64,000 bases of DNA, from contig PJFC01000004.1 in NCBI GenBank assembly GCA_003574885.1, positions 186,001 through 250,000 on the forward strand, written 5' to 3'. Origin of the DNA: Geobacter sp. GTDB lineage: Bacteria > Desulfobacterota > Desulfuromonadia > Geobacterales > Geobacteraceae. The notes beneath the pieces were generated by a model, which was not told where the DNA came from, did no database searches, and saw nothing but the letters and a program-made list of their open reading frames with translations. Positions 17,477 through 27,015 of this stretch are shown here, one piece after another. How positions within the stretch are numbered: the first letter of the stretch is position 1; each line of letters begins with the position of its first letter. The position numbers and the translations under genes are program-made.

Positions 17477-18019
17477 TCAGCTGAATACTTCGGCGGTAAA
17501 AACGGATATATCGGCCCCCTCCATCCATGAGTCTTCGTGAAGACCGGCCTTGAGGCATGTTTGACGCAGGAATGTTTCCCTGTCCCATCCCTGCTCGACT
17601 GCCACTTGGGGGAGAAGCACCCCGCGCGAAAAGTTCTTCTCGATATAAATACCGTGCTGTCCGACCTTGATCGTCTCCGGTGAAGAGATTCTCTGCAGGG
17701 GGGAAAGAACTGATATCTCCAGCTGAAAATCCGTCAGGTCCGACGGTTTCATGGGGTAGAAGCGTGGGTCCCTGGTGGCAGCCGCCGCAGCCATCTCCTG
17801 AACCTGTTGGTAAAGGGGGGTGTCGGCAGTGAAGTTTCCGATGCAGCCACGTAAAGTCCCATTGATTTTGATGCTGACAAAGCAGCCACGTTTGGCCAGA
17901 AGGTTTGCTGATTTTATCGTGCGGGGAATCTTCCCGATGTTTGTTACGGTGGAAACGACGGCCTCGCGGGCAATATCAAGCAGAAGTTGCCGGTCTTCAC
18001 TGGTCAATAAGTTTTGCAC
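17477..18019 (-). CDS. amrA: AMMECR1 domain protein (AmmeMemoRadiSam system protein A-like)
   Basis: A 180-residue protein filled by one AMMECR1 domain. The hallmark RGCIGNFTADTPLYQQV is present, as are DPRFYP and the C-terminal WDRETFLRQTCLKAGL. In many bacteria this protein is encoded with a Memo-like protein and a radical SAM enzyme (AmmeMemoRadiSam). Neither partner is beside it here. The role is unknown. It converges on gltA. Confidence 0.85.
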   Translation of the reverse strand: MQNLLTSEDRQLLLDIAREAVVSTVTNIGKIPRTIKSANLLAKRGCFVSIKINGTLRGCIGNFTADTPLYQQVQEMAAAAATRDPRFYPMKPSDLTDFQLEISVLSPLQRISSPETIKVGQHGIYIEKNFSRGVLLPQVAVEQGWDRETFLRQTCLKAGLHEDSWMEGADISVFTAEVFS

Positions 18020-18114
18020 CCTGTCCCCCTATGGTAATGGTTGCTAATGTTTGCCTAACGTAATATATTTGACCGGCTTTTGGCAAGAAATAATGGACTC
18101 TGCGGGAGGAGCTC

Positions 18115-19542
18115 ATGGTAAAACGATACAGCGTACTTGTCGGTGGTGAGTGGGTGGGTGAGGGGTGGAACGGGATCGAGGTGATCAATCCTTATGACGA
18201 TTCTGTTATAGGTATTGTCCCCGAGGCATCCACCGCAGAAGTAGATCATGCAATTAATGTGGCACTCGAGGGGGCTTCCTCAATGGCAGCGCTGCCTGCC
18301 TATAAAAGGTCCGATATCCTTAATCGCGCTGCAGATTTCCTGTTGAGGGATAAGGATGAAGTGGCGGAGATTATCGCGAGGGAAGCGGGCAAATCATGGA
18401 AATTCGCCCTGGCCGAGGCCGAGCGGAGTGCAGAGACGCTACGCTTTGCAGCTCTTGAGGCGAAGGCGAGCCATGGCGAGATCGTCCCCATGGATGCCTC
18501 GCCGGTTTCTGCCGGACGTTTCGGCTTTTACCTGCGGACCCCCATTGGTGTGATCGGTGCGATCACGCCGTTCAATTTCCCCCTCAATCTTGTGGTACAC
18601 AAGGTGGCTCCTGCACTTGCTGCAGGCAATGCCCTAGTGCTCAAGCCGGCCACAAAGACACCACTTGCAGCAATTAAGCTTGCCGAAATTCTCGTGGAGG
18701 CCGGCTTGCCCGCCGGGGCGCTGAATCTGGTTATCGGAAGCGGCGTTACCGTCGGTAACCGGCTCGTTGAGGATGAACGGCTTGCCATGATCACCTTTAC
18801 CGGGAGCCCGCCTGTGGGAAGGGAGATCAAGGCGCGCTGTGGATTGAAGAGGGTTACCCTTGAACTTGGCTCCAATTCGCCGACCATAATTGAGGAAGAC
18901 GGCGATGTGGATGCCGCGGTTGGTCGTTGTGTCGTCGGAAGTTTTGCAAACTCCGGGCAGGTCTGCATTTCGGTGCAGAGGATATTCGTCCACCGCAATC
19001 GGTATGCGGAATTCATCGAAAAGTTTGTTGCCGCAACACGCCAGCTCAAGGTTGGCGACCCTCTGGACAAGGGGTGTGATATCGGCCCGATGATCAGCCG
19101 CAAGGAGCTTGAACGATCGCTGGAGTGGCTCGAAGAGGCCAAAAAAATGGGAGCAATCATCGCAACCGGCGGCGAGGCGGTCGGCAACTGTCTGCAGCCG
19201 ACCATTCTGATCGGCGTAACCCGAGAGATGAAAGTGATGTGTTCGGAGGTTTTCGCGCCGATCGTTTCGGTCCTCCCCTATGATACGTTTGACGAGGCAC
19301 TGGATATGGCGGATGACTCGGTGTATGGCCTTCAGGCAGGGGTCTATACGAACGATATCAACAAGGCATTCAAAGCCGTTAAAAGACTGGATGTCGGTGG
19401 TGTCATTATTAATGATGTGCCCACGTTCAGGGTCGACCACATGCCCTACGGAGGTAATAAGGAAAGCGGTCTGGGGCGTGAAGGGGTGCGTTATGCCATG
19501 GAGGAAATGACGAATATCAAAATGGTTTGTATAAATCTGTAA
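18115..19542 (+). CDS. NAD(P)-dependent aldehyde dehydrogenase
   Basis: A 475-residue ALDH-superfamily enzyme that oxidises an aldehyde to the acid. Key elements are present: the ITPFNFPLNL dinucleotide segment, KPATKTPLAA, the general-base Glu in LELGSNSP and the nucleophilic Cys in NSGQVCISVQR, then NDVPTFRVDHMPYGG near the C-terminus. The pattern resembles archaeal lactaldehyde/glyceraldehyde-type ALDHs (YcbD/GAPN-like). The real substrate is uncertain. GGAGGAGCTC precedes the ATG. Transcription is divergent from amrA across about 95 bases. Confidence 0.88.
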   Translation: MVKRYSVLVGGEWVGEGWNGIEVINPYDDSVIGIVPEASTAEVDHAINVALEGASSMAALPAYKRSDILNRAADFLLRDKDEVAEIIAREAGKSWKFALAEAERSAETLRFAALEAKASHGEIVPMDASPVSAGRFGFYLRTPIGVIGAITPFNFPLNLVVHKVAPALAAGNALVLKPATKTPLAAIKLAEILVEAGLPAGALNLVIGSGVTVGNRLVEDERLAMITFTGSPPVGREIKARCGLKRVTLELGSNSPTIIEEDGDVDAAVGRCVVGSFANSGQVCISVQRIFVHRNRYAEFIEKFVAATRQLKVGDPLDKGCDIGPMISRKELERSLEWLEEAKKMGAIIATGGEAVGNCLQPTILIGVTREMKVMCSEVFAPIVSVLPYDTFDEALDMADDSVYGLQAGVYTNDINKAFKAVKRLDVGGVIINDVPTFRVDHMPYGGNKESGLGREGVRYAMEEMTNIKMVCINL

Positions 19543-19627
19543 CCGGTTATTTCACGTTGAGATCCTAGCGTTTTCTAACTGGCTGAAATTCCGTGATAAG
19601 CAAAAATTACAGGCGACTAAAAAAAAG

Positions 19628-19655
19628 TTGACATTTATCTTAAAGGTAGTATATT
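19628..19655 (+). promoter_or_regulatory. Strong sigma-70 promoter of the small lipoprotein gene
   Basis: Consensus TTGACA (19628-19633), 16-base spacer and TATATT (19650-19655). An AGAGGTGAT ribosome site sits before the next start codon. Such near-consensus elements suggest high expression. Confidence 0.75.
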
Positions 19656-19734
19656 TCGCATTTGTTGTCTCCGAAAAAAACCATGCGCTTTGCGCCATAA
19701 TGGTAATCAAAAAAGAAAAGAGGTGATTACGTCA

Positions 19735-19929
19735 ATGAAAAAACTGATCTCTTTGGCTCTGTGCCTGACCTTCGCACTGGCATTCACTGCTGGTTGCAAG
19801 AAGAAAGAGGAAGCTCCGGCTCCGGCTCCTGCCGCTGAGCAGAAAGCTCCCGAACAGAAACCGATGTCTTCTGCCAAGGCTCCTGAGGCTGCTCCGGCTG
19901 CCCCTGCTGCTCCGGCTGAGAAGAAGTAA
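19735..19929 (+). CDS. Small Ala/Pro-rich lipoprotein
   Basis: A 64-residue precursor. A lipoprotein signal (MKKLISLALCLTFALAFTAGC) is followed by KKKEE and a low-complexity Ala-Pro-Glu-Lys tail (APAPAPAAEQKAPEQK), probably extended and unstructured. The mature part would start at the lipid-modified Cys21. It has its own near-consensus promoter and its own terminator, so it is an abundant monocistronic product. It may serve as a spacer or cell-envelope linker; that is inference. Confidence 0.8.
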   Translation: MKKLISLALCLTFALAFTAGCKKKEEAPAPAPAAEQKAPEQKPMSSAKAPEAAPAAPAAPAEKK

Positions 19930-19957
19930 TCTCGGTTCCCTGTTTGTTCTGGACAAA

Positions 19958-19990
19958 AATAGCCTACAGAATTCATTCTGTAGGCTATTT
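19958..19990. terminator. Terminator after the small lipoprotein gene
   Basis: AAATAGCCTACAGAA pairs with TTCTGTAGGCTATTT around a short loop. Confidence 0.9.
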
Positions 19991-20094
19991 TATTTGTACC
20001 CCAGAAACGTCTTGACATGTGTGACATCAACATGATAGATAGATCGGTCTTATAATATGCTCGTTACTATACAGCGTTTACTTTGGAGGAATTA

Positions 20095-20508
20095 ATGGAA
20101 AGAACATTTGCAATCATCAAACCCGATGCCGTGGAACGCAAGATAACCGGCAAGGTGTTGGCCAAGATTGAAGAAGCCGGTTTCAATATAGTGGGCATGA
20201 AGAAGATCCACCTGAGCAAGGAACAGGCGGAAGGGTTCTACTATGTGCACAAGGAACGCCCCTTCTTTAACGACCTCTGCGCCTTCATGTCGCGTAGCCC
20301 CGTAGTGGTTCTGGTACTGGAGCGGGAGAATGCCATTGCCAAATGGCGCGAGGTGATGGGTGCCACTAATCCGGCCAATGCTGAACCAGGTACCATCCGT
20401 AAGGACTTCGGTGTCAGCATCGAAGAGAACTCGGCCCATGGTTCCGACGCCCCGGAAACGGCTGCATTTGAGATTCCCTATTTTTTCAGCCAGCTTGAAC
20501 TGGTCTGA
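20095..20508 (+). CDS. ndk: Nucleoside diphosphate kinase
   Basis: A 137-residue enzyme that moves the gamma phosphate between nucleoside di- and triphosphates. The sequence is a standard Ndk: [12 protein letters not shown] at the start, [24 protein letters not shown] and the phosphohistidine in [22 protein letters not shown] precedes the ATG. An in-frame TTG four codons upstream overlaps the ribosome site and is unlikely. Terminated immediately downstream. Confidence 0.97.
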   Translation: MERTFAIIKPDAVERKITGKVLAKIEEAGFNIVGMKKIHLSKEQAEGFYYVHKERPFFNDLCAFMSRSPVVVLVLERENAIAKWREVMGATNPANAEPGTIRKDFGVSIEENSAHGSDAPETAAFEIPYFFSQLELV

Positions 20509-20532
20509 ACCGAATCGAACTGAGATGACAAC

Positions 20533-20557
20533 AAGCCCTTCATACGAAGGGCTTTTT
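20533..20557 (+). terminator. Intrinsic terminator after ndk
   Basis: AAGCCCTTC / GAAGGGCTTTTT hairpin with T-run. Confidence 0.9.
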
Positions 20558-20570
20558 CATATCCATACCC

Positions 20571-21611
20571 ATGAATACTGTTGACCTGAAAAATTTGACC
20601 CTCCCTGAGCTCGAAGCCTTAATTGCAGGACAGGGGAAGGAGCGGTTCCGCGCACGGCAGATCTTCAAGTGGATCTACCAGCAGGGAGTGACCGACTTCG
20701 CATCGATGACCAACCTTTCCCGGGAATTCCGTACAGAATTGGCGGCGACTTCCTGCATCAGTGACCTGCAGCCGGAGGTGGTGGAAGTCTCGACGGACGG
20801 AACGCGAAAGTACCTGTTCCGCCTGGAAGATGGTGCCAGCGTGGAGTCGGTGCTGATACCGGACGAGGGACGCAACACCCTCTGTATTTCCAGCCAGGTC
20901 GGTTGCGCCATGGCCTGCGAGTTCTGTCTGACCGGCACCTTCAAACTCACGCGTAACCTGACGACCGCTGAAATCGTTAACCAGGTCTGTGCCGTCAAGC
21001 GTGATGCTGAGATACGGAATATCGTGTTCATGGGAATGGGGGAGCCGCTGGCAAACCTGGACAATGTCGTCCCTGCTATCAGGATTCTCATCGATAATGA
21101 TGGGCTGCAGTTTTCAAACCGCCGGGTGACGGTCTCTACCTCCGGCCTCGTGTCAGAGCTGGATATTCTCGGGGCATCGGTAACGGTCAATCTGGCGGTT
21201 TCCCTCAACGCCACGACCGACGAACTGCGTGACCGGATCATGCCTGTCAACCGCAGGTATCCGCTCAAGGTATTGCTTGCCGCCTGCAGACGCTTTCCCC
21301 TTCCTTCCCGACGTTATATTACTTTTGAGTATGTGCTGATCAGGGACCTGAACGATACCCTCGATGATGCGCGCAGGCTGGTACGGCTTGTGAGCGATAT
21401 CCCCTGCAAAATCAACCTGATTGCATTCAATGAGCATGAGGGGTGTTCGTTCCGGGCGCCCACCCAGGAAGCTATTGACCGTTTCCACACATACCTGTTG
21501 GAAAAGCATTTCACCGTCATCACCCGGGCAAGCCGGGGAGGTGATATCTCGGCTGCCTGCGGACAGTTGAAGGGGCGGTTGGACAAATCCGTTCAAGGTT
21601 CAACGCTCTAG
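20571..21611 (+). CDS. rlmN: 23S rRNA/tRNA adenine-C2 methyltransferase RlmN
   Basis: A 346-residue radical SAM methyltransferase that makes 2-methyladenosine in 23S rRNA (A2503) and in some tRNAs. The cluster motif CAMACEFC is present after SSQVG, as are [12 protein letters not shown] and the C-terminal methylated-Cys region [11 protein letters not shown]. The N-terminal helical RNA-binding segment [13 protein letters not shown] is intact. The start follows the ndk terminator closely. Length is standard. Confidence 0.96.
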   Translation: MNTVDLKNLTLPELEALIAGQGKERFRARQIFKWIYQQGVTDFASMTNLSREFRTELAATSCISDLQPEVVEVSTDGTRKYLFRLEDGASVESVLIPDEGRNTLCISSQVGCAMACEFCLTGTFKLTRNLTTAEIVNQVCAVKRDAEIRNIVFMGMGEPLANLDNVVPAIRILIDNDGLQFSNRRVTVSTSGLVSELDILGASVTVNLAVSLNATTDELRDRIMPVNRRYPLKVLLAACRRFPLPSRRYITFEYVLIRDLNDTLDDARRLVRLVSDIPCKINLIAFNEHEGCSFRAPTQEAIDRFHTYLLEKHFTVITRASRGGDISAACGQLKGRLDKSVQGSTL

Positions 21612-21661
21612 GTTCGACGTTCAAATCTACATCAGTCTCGTTACAAAAGAGGGGGACGAAC

Positions 21662-22525
21662 ATGGCGGAACAGATTGTCGGTGTGATCGGTGGAAGCGGG
21701 CTCTACGAGATGGAAGGGTTGGCGGATATCCGGGAGGTGACGGTTGATACGCCGTTTGGCGCTCCCTCCGATACGTTTGTCACCGGGAACCTGGAAGGGG
21801 TGCGGATGGTCTTTCTCCCCCGTCACGGTCGGGGGCATCGGCTCCTTCCCTCCGAGGTGAACTACCGGGCCAACATCTATGGCATGAAGAAGCTGGGGGT
21901 TGGGCGGATAATCTCCGTCTCGGCCGTGGGAAGCATGAAAGAGGAAATCCCTCCCGGAGATATTGTTATTCCCGACCAGTTCATCGATCGGACCAAGGGT
22001 ATCAGGAAGGATACCTTTTTTGGCGAGGGGATCGTGGCACACGTCGGTTTTGCCGACCCGGTATGCGGCTCCCTGTCGGACATCCTCTACACTGCAGCTT
22101 GCAAGGCGGGAGCGAATGTGCATCAGGGTGGCACTTACATCTGCATGGAGGGGCCTGCGTTCTCCACCCGCGCCGAGTCCCTGCTCTACCGGTCATTCGG
22201 TGCTTCGGTCATCGGCATGACCAACCTGACCGAGGCCAAGTTGGCACGGGAGGCGGAGATATGCTATGGCACCATCGCCCTCTCCACCGACTATGACTGC
22301 TGGCATGAACACCACGACGACGTGACTGTCGACGCGATTGTGGCCATCATCAAGCAGAATGTTACCATGGCGAAGAATATCATTCGCCATGCCGTCGCCG
22401 AGATCGGCGGTGAACGCAGCTGTCCCTGCGCAACTGCCCTGCAGTTCTCCATCATCACCGAAAAATCCCACATTCCGGCCGTTGCGCGGCAGAATCTCGA
22501 CCTTATAATCGGCAAATACCTCTAA
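21662..22525 (+). CDS. mtnP: S-methyl-5'-thioadenosine phosphorylase
   Basis: A 287-residue trimeric phosphorylase that splits methylthioadenosine to adenine and methylthioribose-1-phosphate. Family segments include [41 protein letters not shown] and STDYDCWH. The last separates MTA phosphorylases from purine nucleoside phosphorylases. GAGGGGGACGAAC lies before the ATG. A PfkB kinase follows after 14 bases and probably shares the operon. Confidence 0.93.
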   Translation: MAEQIVGVIGGSGLYEMEGLADIREVTVDTPFGAPSDTFVTGNLEGVRMVFLPRHGRGHRLLPSEVNYRANIYGMKKLGVGRIISVSAVGSMKEEIPPGDIVIPDQFIDRTKGIRKDTFFGEGIVAHVGFADPVCGSLSDILYTAACKAGANVHQGGTYICMEGPAFSTRAESLLYRSFGASVIGMTNLTEAKLAREAEICYGTIALSTDYDCWHEHHDDVTVDAIVAIIKQNVTMAKNIIRHAVAEIGGERSCPCATALQFSIITEKSHIPAVARQNLDLIIGKYL

Positions 22526-22539
22526 TCAAGGAGATCCCC

Positions 22540-23454
22540 ATGGGCATCGTCGTCGTCGGCACGGTGGCATTTGATACGGTAGAAACCCCTTTCGGCAGAG
22601 GAGAGAACGTGCTCGGCGGCTCGGCCACGTATTTTTCCACCTCGGCCAGCTTTTTTACCGATGTCTCGATGGTGGCGGTTGTGGGTGAGGATTTCCCCGA
22701 GGAGCATGTCCAGTTCCTCTGCTCCCGTGATATCGACCTCCGCGGGTTAGCGCGCATCCCCGGCAAGACCTTCCACTGGTCAGGACGTTATGGTTACGAC
22801 CTGAACGAGGCTCAGACCCTCGACACCCAGCTCAACGTACTGACCCAGTTTCGTCCCGACCTTCCCGAAAGTTACCGCGACGCCGACTACCTCTTTCTTG
22901 CCAATATCGACCCGGAGCTTCAACTCGAAGTGCTCGACCAGGTGAGAGGTGCCAAGTGGGTGGCATGCGATACCATGAATTTCTGGATATCCTCCAAGCC
23001 GGAGGCACTGAAAAAGGTGCTGCAGCGGGTTGATATGGTGGTTATCAACGAAGGGGAGGCGCGCCAGTTCACCGGTGAGTCGAATCTGGTCAAGGCGGCC
23101 AAACAGATTGTGGCCCTCGGCTGCAAACGGCTGGTGGTGAAGCGGGGGGAGTACGGCGTACTCATGTTCACCGGGTCATCCATCTTTGCTGCTCCTGCCT
23201 ATCCGTTGGAAGAGGTGTTCGATCCTACCGGTGCCGGCGATACCTTTGCCGGCGGGGTTATGGGGTACATCGCCAATACGGGCAATCTGTCAGAAGAGGG
23301 AATCCGCCAAGGGATCGTCTTCGGAAGCGTCATGGCATCCTTCAACGTGGAGGATTTCAGCCTCAATCGCCTGAAACGTCTTAGCTACCCTGAAATCGAG
23401 GAGCGCTACCGTATCTTCAAGACAATGACCCATTTCGAAGGTCTGAATGACTAA
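22540..23454 (+). CDS. PfkB-family sugar/nucleoside kinase
   Basis: A 304-residue ribokinase-fold kinase. The N-terminal GGSATYFSTSASFFT glycine motif and the C-terminal DPTGAGDTFAGGVMGY motif, with its catalytic Asp, are both present. It directly follows mtnP, so a nucleoside or methylthioribose-related substrate in MTA/purine salvage is plausible, but family membership alone does not fix this. AAGGAGATCCCC precedes the ATG. Confidence 0.85.
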   Translation: MGIVVVGTVAFDTVETPFGRGENVLGGSATYFSTSASFFTDVSMVAVVGEDFPEEHVQFLCSRDIDLRGLARIPGKTFHWSGRYGYDLNEAQTLDTQLNVLTQFRPDLPESYRDADYLFLANIDPELQLEVLDQVRGAKWVACDTMNFWISSKPEALKKVLQRVDMVVINEGEARQFTGESNLVKAAKQIVALGCKRLVVKRGEYGVLMFTGSSIFAAPAYPLEEVFDPTGAGDTFAGGVMGYIANTGNLSEEGIRQGIVFGSVMASFNVEDFSLNRLKRLSYPEIEERYRIFKTMTHFEGLND

Positions 23455-23603
23455 ATATTCCACTCCGCCCGTGTCTGCCCGGCGCCGTGATTGACAGAAA
23501 CCTGCAAATCTGCTAGTTTTGGCTGCCAGTATTTACAATCTCCTTACGGATAGGCGTTTGCGTGCTGGCAAGGTGCCCCAACCCGTCGGGACAAGGAGTA
23601 AAT

Positions 23604-24350
23604 GTGAAGCTCGTCAAGCTCGTCGGTATCATCTTTGCTGCCTCACTCTGCCTCTCCTGCGCTGCGGGTTCCGCTGCCACCAAGAAGGCCTCCTACCATT
23701 ACCAGATGGGGCTTTCCCATTTTGCTGAAGGGAATTACACCAGCGCCCTGGTCGAGTTGACCGAAGCGGAAAAACTCACACCGGACGACCCTGACCTCCT
23801 TTACTACCTGGGAAGGACCTATTTCGAAAAAAAGAAGTACGATCTGGCGGAACAGCGCTTTCTGAAGTCCCTGGCCTTGAAACCGAACAATTCCAATGCC
23901 CGTAATGACCTGGGTGTCAATTACCTGGAAATGAAGCGCTGGGATGATGCCATAATCCAGTTCAAGGTGGTGGCAGACGATATCTTCTTTCAGAACCAGG
24001 AGGCTGCCAACATCAATCTGGGAATCGCCTACTTCAATAAGGGGGATTATCCCCGCGCCCTGTCCGTTCTCCGTGCAGTGGTCGGTAACAACCCCAGAGA
24101 ACCCCGTGCTCGGCTCAATCTGGGGAAAGTCTATTTTGCCATGGACAAGACCGACCTGGCGATTGCAGAGTACAGCCGGGCGATCGAACTTAATAAAAAT
24201 TACGTCAATGCCTACTACAATCTCGGACTTGCCAACCTGAAGCAGAAGGAAAACAGGGCGGCTGCCGCGGCTTTTCGTGAGGTTCTGCGTATTGCACCTG
24301 ATTCCGAGTTGGGCCAGCTTGCCAGGGAGTACCTCGATGTGCTCAAGTGA
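23604..24350 (+). CDS. TPR lipoprotein, PilF/PilW-like
   Basis: A 248-residue lipoprotein: signal VKLVKLVGIIFAASLCLSC with lipid-anchored Cys near residue 19, then five to six TPR units (YYLGRTYFEKKKYDLAEQRFLKSLALKP, NLGIAYFNKGDYPRALSVL, NLGLANLKQKENRAAAAAF). Architecture and length match PilF/PilW, the outer-membrane pilotin needed for type IV pilus secretin assembly. I use GTG 23604 with AAGGAG upstream; the nearby ATG is out of frame and stops at once. Its stop overlaps the start of the next gene. Confidence 0.82.
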   Translation: MKLVKLVGIIFAASLCLSCAAGSAATKKASYHYQMGLSHFAEGNYTSALVELTEAEKLTPDDPDLLYYLGRTYFEKKKYDLAEQRFLKSLALKPNNSNARNDLGVNYLEMKRWDDAIIQFKVVADDIFFQNQEAANINLGIAYFNKGDYPRALSVLRAVVGNNPREPRARLNLGKVYFAMDKTDLAIAEYSRAIELNKNYVNAYYNLGLANLKQKENRAAAAAFREVLRIAPDSELGQLAREYLDVLK

Positions 24351-25174
24351 GGGACGGCGTGCCTGAATCGGATTCCGGCCATAACGGCGAAAAGCCTGTT
24401 GGCGTCTACCTGAGGGAAACCCGGGAGGCACGTGGCCTGTGTCTGGACGATGCTGCCCGGGTAACCCGTATCGGCAAAAACTACCTCGCCGCCCTTGAAG
24501 CGGGGAAGTTCGACAAACTGCCGAATCCCGCCTATGTTAAGGGATTCCTGCGCATCTATGCCGGGTACCTTGGGCTCTCCGGTGATGCCGTCGTTGGAAT
24601 GTTCGAGCGCGACTCCGTACCCAGGTCGACCCGGTCAGCAGCTGAGAATACGTCTTCCCGTGAGGATACCCCGCCAAGGAGCGGCAAGGGACGTTGGCTT
24701 ATACCATTCATGCTTCTCATCCTGGTTCTGGTGGTGGCGTATCTCCTCGATGACAAGCAGCCGACCCCCCACACAGCCCCGCAGGTCCGATCTACACCAC
24801 CTCCTGCAAGTGTGACGGTGCCGGTGCTCCCGGTCCGGACCTCCGTGACGGTTCCCTCGACTTCAGCTGCTCCCTTGCCCGTGCTTCCCCCCACCGATAT
24901 AACCACTCCTCCTTCCGAACAACCGGTGAAAGGTATTGTCCTGCGGCTCAAGATAAATCAGGATAGTTGGCTGAATATTACCATTGATGGCTCTATTTCC
25001 CAGCAGTACGACCTCAAGGCGGGGGACCTGATCGAATGGAAAGGGGAGCGCCTTTTCGCCCTCGATATGGGAAATGCCGGCGGCATAGAAGGAGAATTCA
25101 ACGGGAAACCGCTCAAGCCTTTCGGAGGGCCCGGCGAGACGGCTCACATCGAACTGAAGGCTGACGGACCATGA
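24347..25174 (+). CDS. RodZ-like helix-turn-helix membrane protein
   Basis: A 275-residue protein. A cytoplasmic HTH (YLRETREARGLCLDDAARVTRIGKNYLAALEAG, PAYVKGFLRIYAGYL) is followed by a linker, one membrane helix (WLIPFMLLILVLVVAYLL, about 123-140), a Pro/Thr/Ser-rich stalk and a periplasmic DUF4115-like beta domain (LRLKINQDSWLNITIDG). This is the RodZ layout; RodZ links MreB to the cell-wall elongation machinery. It starts with GTG inside the pilF-like stop (GTGA), so it is translationally coupled. Confidence 0.85.
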   Translation: MRDGVPESDSGHNGEKPVGVYLRETREARGLCLDDAARVTRIGKNYLAALEAGKFDKLPNPAYVKGFLRIYAGYLGLSGDAVVGMFERDSVPRSTRSAAENTSSREDTPPRSGKGRWLIPFMLLILVLVVAYLLDDKQPTPHTAPQVRSTPPPASVTVPVLPVRTSVTVPSTSAAPLPVLPPTDITTPPSEQPVKGIVLRLKINQDSWLNITIDGSISQQYDLKAGDLIEWKGERLFALDMGNAGGIEGEFNGKPLKPFGGPGETAHIELKADGP

Positions 25175-25241
25175 CAGATCCGATGTTTGAATGTTCGGAT
25201 ACGGGATATAGAACGATTTAACGACAAGGAGATTGTTTCGT

Positions 25242-25979
25242 ATGCAACTGGCGGCGCGTTGCCGAAAATGCGGCAGGGTGATGAAGAGTGAGCGGGTGGA
25301 CAGCTACCGGGTAAAAATGACCTGTAGTTGCGGTTTTTCCGATTTCCGTACGATGACGGAAAAGGTCAAGACTGTTAATCCCTTTTACCAGAAGGCAATC
25401 TTCACCCCTTTCATCGAGAGTGAAAAGGGGAAGATGGTGCTGACCATGCAGAAGGCCAACCGGGAGCACCTTGAGATCATCTCCCTGGAAGAGATCAGTA
25501 TGCTTGTCTCATCCGATTTCGAACTCTCCCAGGTCCTCCAGAAGGTTGCCCAGAAAATGGCCGGCCAGCTCAAGGTGAGTGTCTGCAGCATCTACCTGGC
25601 AGAGGGAGGTGAACTGGTACTTGCCGCAACCCACGGCTTCGATGCGGAATTTGTGGGCAAGATCCGTATCAAGATAGGGGAGGGGATCACCGGTTCCGTT
25701 GCCAGGGACAACCAGTACATAGCCCTCAGCAATGCCTCCAAGGACTCCCGTTATAAGTACTTTCCCGAATTGCAGGAGGAGAAATTCAATGCCATGCTTT
25801 CGTTTCCCATTGCGGATAAGAACGAGGTGTATGGTGTCATCAACCTCAATTCGACGGCCTTGAAGACCTTTTCTGACGACGAGATATACTTCGTATCCAT
25901 AATTGCCAACCTCATCCTGACGGCGGTCAAGCTGCGGGAGAAGGTAGCCCATGGGAAAAGGGCCAGTGACCTGTCTTGA
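25242..25979 (+). CDS. Zinc-ribbon-like plus GAF domain sensor protein
   Basis: A 245-residue cytoplasmic protein. The N-terminus has CRKCG...CSCG, four Cys able to bind zinc, in a PilZ-less short module. A GAF domain follows at about 85-230 (DFELSQVLQKVAQKMAGQLKVSVCSIYLAEGGELVLAATHGF, GEGITGSVARDNQYIAL, FPIADKNEVYGVINL). GAF domains bind small ligands or cyclic nucleotides. No output domain is attached, so it may act on the receivers and kinases next door. AAGGAG precedes the ATG at 25242. Confidence 0.78.
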   Translation: MQLAARCRKCGRVMKSERVDSYRVKMTCSCGFSDFRTMTEKVKTVNPFYQKAIFTPFIESEKGKMVLTMQKANREHLEIISLEEISMLVSSDFELSQVLQKVAQKMAGQLKVSVCSIYLAEGGELVLAATHGFDAEFVGKIRIKIGEGITGSVARDNQYIALSNASKDSRYKYFPELQEEKFNAMLSFPIADKNEVYGVINLNSTALKTFSDDEIYFVSIIANLILTAVKLREKVAHGKRASDLS

Positions 25980-26041
25980 CAGGGTATAACTCCATGTTAG
26001 ACTGAATCAGGTAGATGATCCCCTCAGTGTGGAGTTTGCTT

Positions 26042-26422
26042 TTGTCGCGAGATCAGAAGAGAATCCTTGTCGTAGACGATGAAGAAAATGCCCGTATCGG
26101 CCTGTCGCGTCTCCTTGTCAAAGAAGGTTTTGTTGTTGATAGTGTATCCAACGGTTACGAGGCCCTTAACTATTTGAGGCAGCAGGACGTCAACCTTATC
26201 GTTACCGATATCAACATGCCTGAAATGAATGGCATCAACTTTCTTAAGGAACTGAACAGAAGCTTTCCCAAAAGCAACGTGATAATGGTAACCGCCTACG
26301 GGGGGGTAGAGTCGTACATCGAGGCGATGAATCTCGGCGCGTTCGAATATATCAACAAGCCGGTCAAAATGGACGAGTTGAAATCGATCCTCAAAAAGAT
26401 ATTCAAGGAAAACAATCACTGA
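26042..26422 (+). CDS. Single-domain response regulator
   Basis: A 126-residue receiver: ILVVDDEENARIG acidic pocket, phosphorylated Asp in IVTDINMPEMNG and Lys in YINKPVKMDEL. No output domain is fused, so it probably works as a phosphate shuttle or by protein contact, as CheY-like regulators do. The start is uncertain: I choose TTG 26042 because GGAG lies seven bases upstream, while the ATG at 26015 has no spaced site. Confidence 0.85.
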   Translation: MSRDQKRILVVDDEENARIGLSRLLVKEGFVVDSVSNGYEALNYLRQQDVNLIVTDINMPEMNGINFLKELNRSFPKSNVIMVTAYGGVESYIEAMNLGAFEYINKPVKMDELKSILKKIFKENNH

Positions 26423-26453
26423 ATCTGCTTGATTCCGCAACGGGAGGGGCACT

Positions 26454-26894
26454 ATGAATCTGGAAAAAATACTGTTTGCCACCGATTTTTCAGAAAACTC
26501 CGAGCATGCCTTTGAGTACGCTATCTCTCTTGCCCGGCAGTTCAACGCCAAACTCTACCTGGTTCATGTCATCAACGAACCGGTCGATCTCCGGGGCTTC
26601 TACGTCCCCCATATCTCCTTTGAAAAGCTGGAGAAAGAGATAGAGGAGGGGGCGGAGAAGATGATGCAGAAATTCTGCCAGGCAAAGATGGCGGACTTTA
26701 CCAACTATGAATCGTTGATCATCGCCGGTATCCCCTATGAAGAAATCCTGAAAAAGGCCGAAGCGGAAAACATCTCTCTCATCGTTCTGGGGACCCAGGG
26801 GCGCAAGGGACTCGATCACTTCCTTTTCGGCAGTACCGCCGAACGGGTTGTCAGGAGTGCCAAGTGTCCGGTCATGACCGTCCGTCTCCCCTGA
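26454..26894 (+). CDS. Universal stress protein (UspA family)
   Basis: A 146-residue Usp fold. The nucleotide-binding signature GTQGRKGLDHFLFGSTAERVVRSAKCPVMTV at the C-terminus is of the ATP-binding subclass. GGGAGGGGCACT lies before the ATG, and a terminator follows. It closes the GAF-receiver-Usp group. Confidence 0.92.
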   Translation: MNLEKILFATDFSENSEHAFEYAISLARQFNAKLYLVHVINEPVDLRGFYVPHISFEKLEKEIEEGAEKMMQKFCQAKMADFTNYESLIIAGIPYEEILKKAEAENISLIVLGTQGRKGLDHFLFGSTAERVVRSAKCPVMTVRLP

Positions 26895-26924
26895 GGGAAG
26901 AATCTGCCTCGCCGGGGCGCACGA

Positions 26925-26956
26925 ATAAAGGGCAGCCGACCGCTGCCCTTTCTTTT
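26925..26956 (+). terminator. Intrinsic terminator after the Usp gene
   Basis: AAAGGGCAGC pairs with GCTGCCCTTT, followed by CTTTTT. Confidence 0.9.
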
Positions 26957-27015
26957 TCATATACGACCGAATTCGATCGAAATCTCCGGTAAAAACGAAA
27001 TATTCTGGCACCCCT

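Noticed and set aside
20013-20056. Promoter TTGACA...TATAAT before ndk
   Set aside because: The two boxes are more than 30 bases apart, too far for one sigma-70 promoter, although TATAAT alone may be used.
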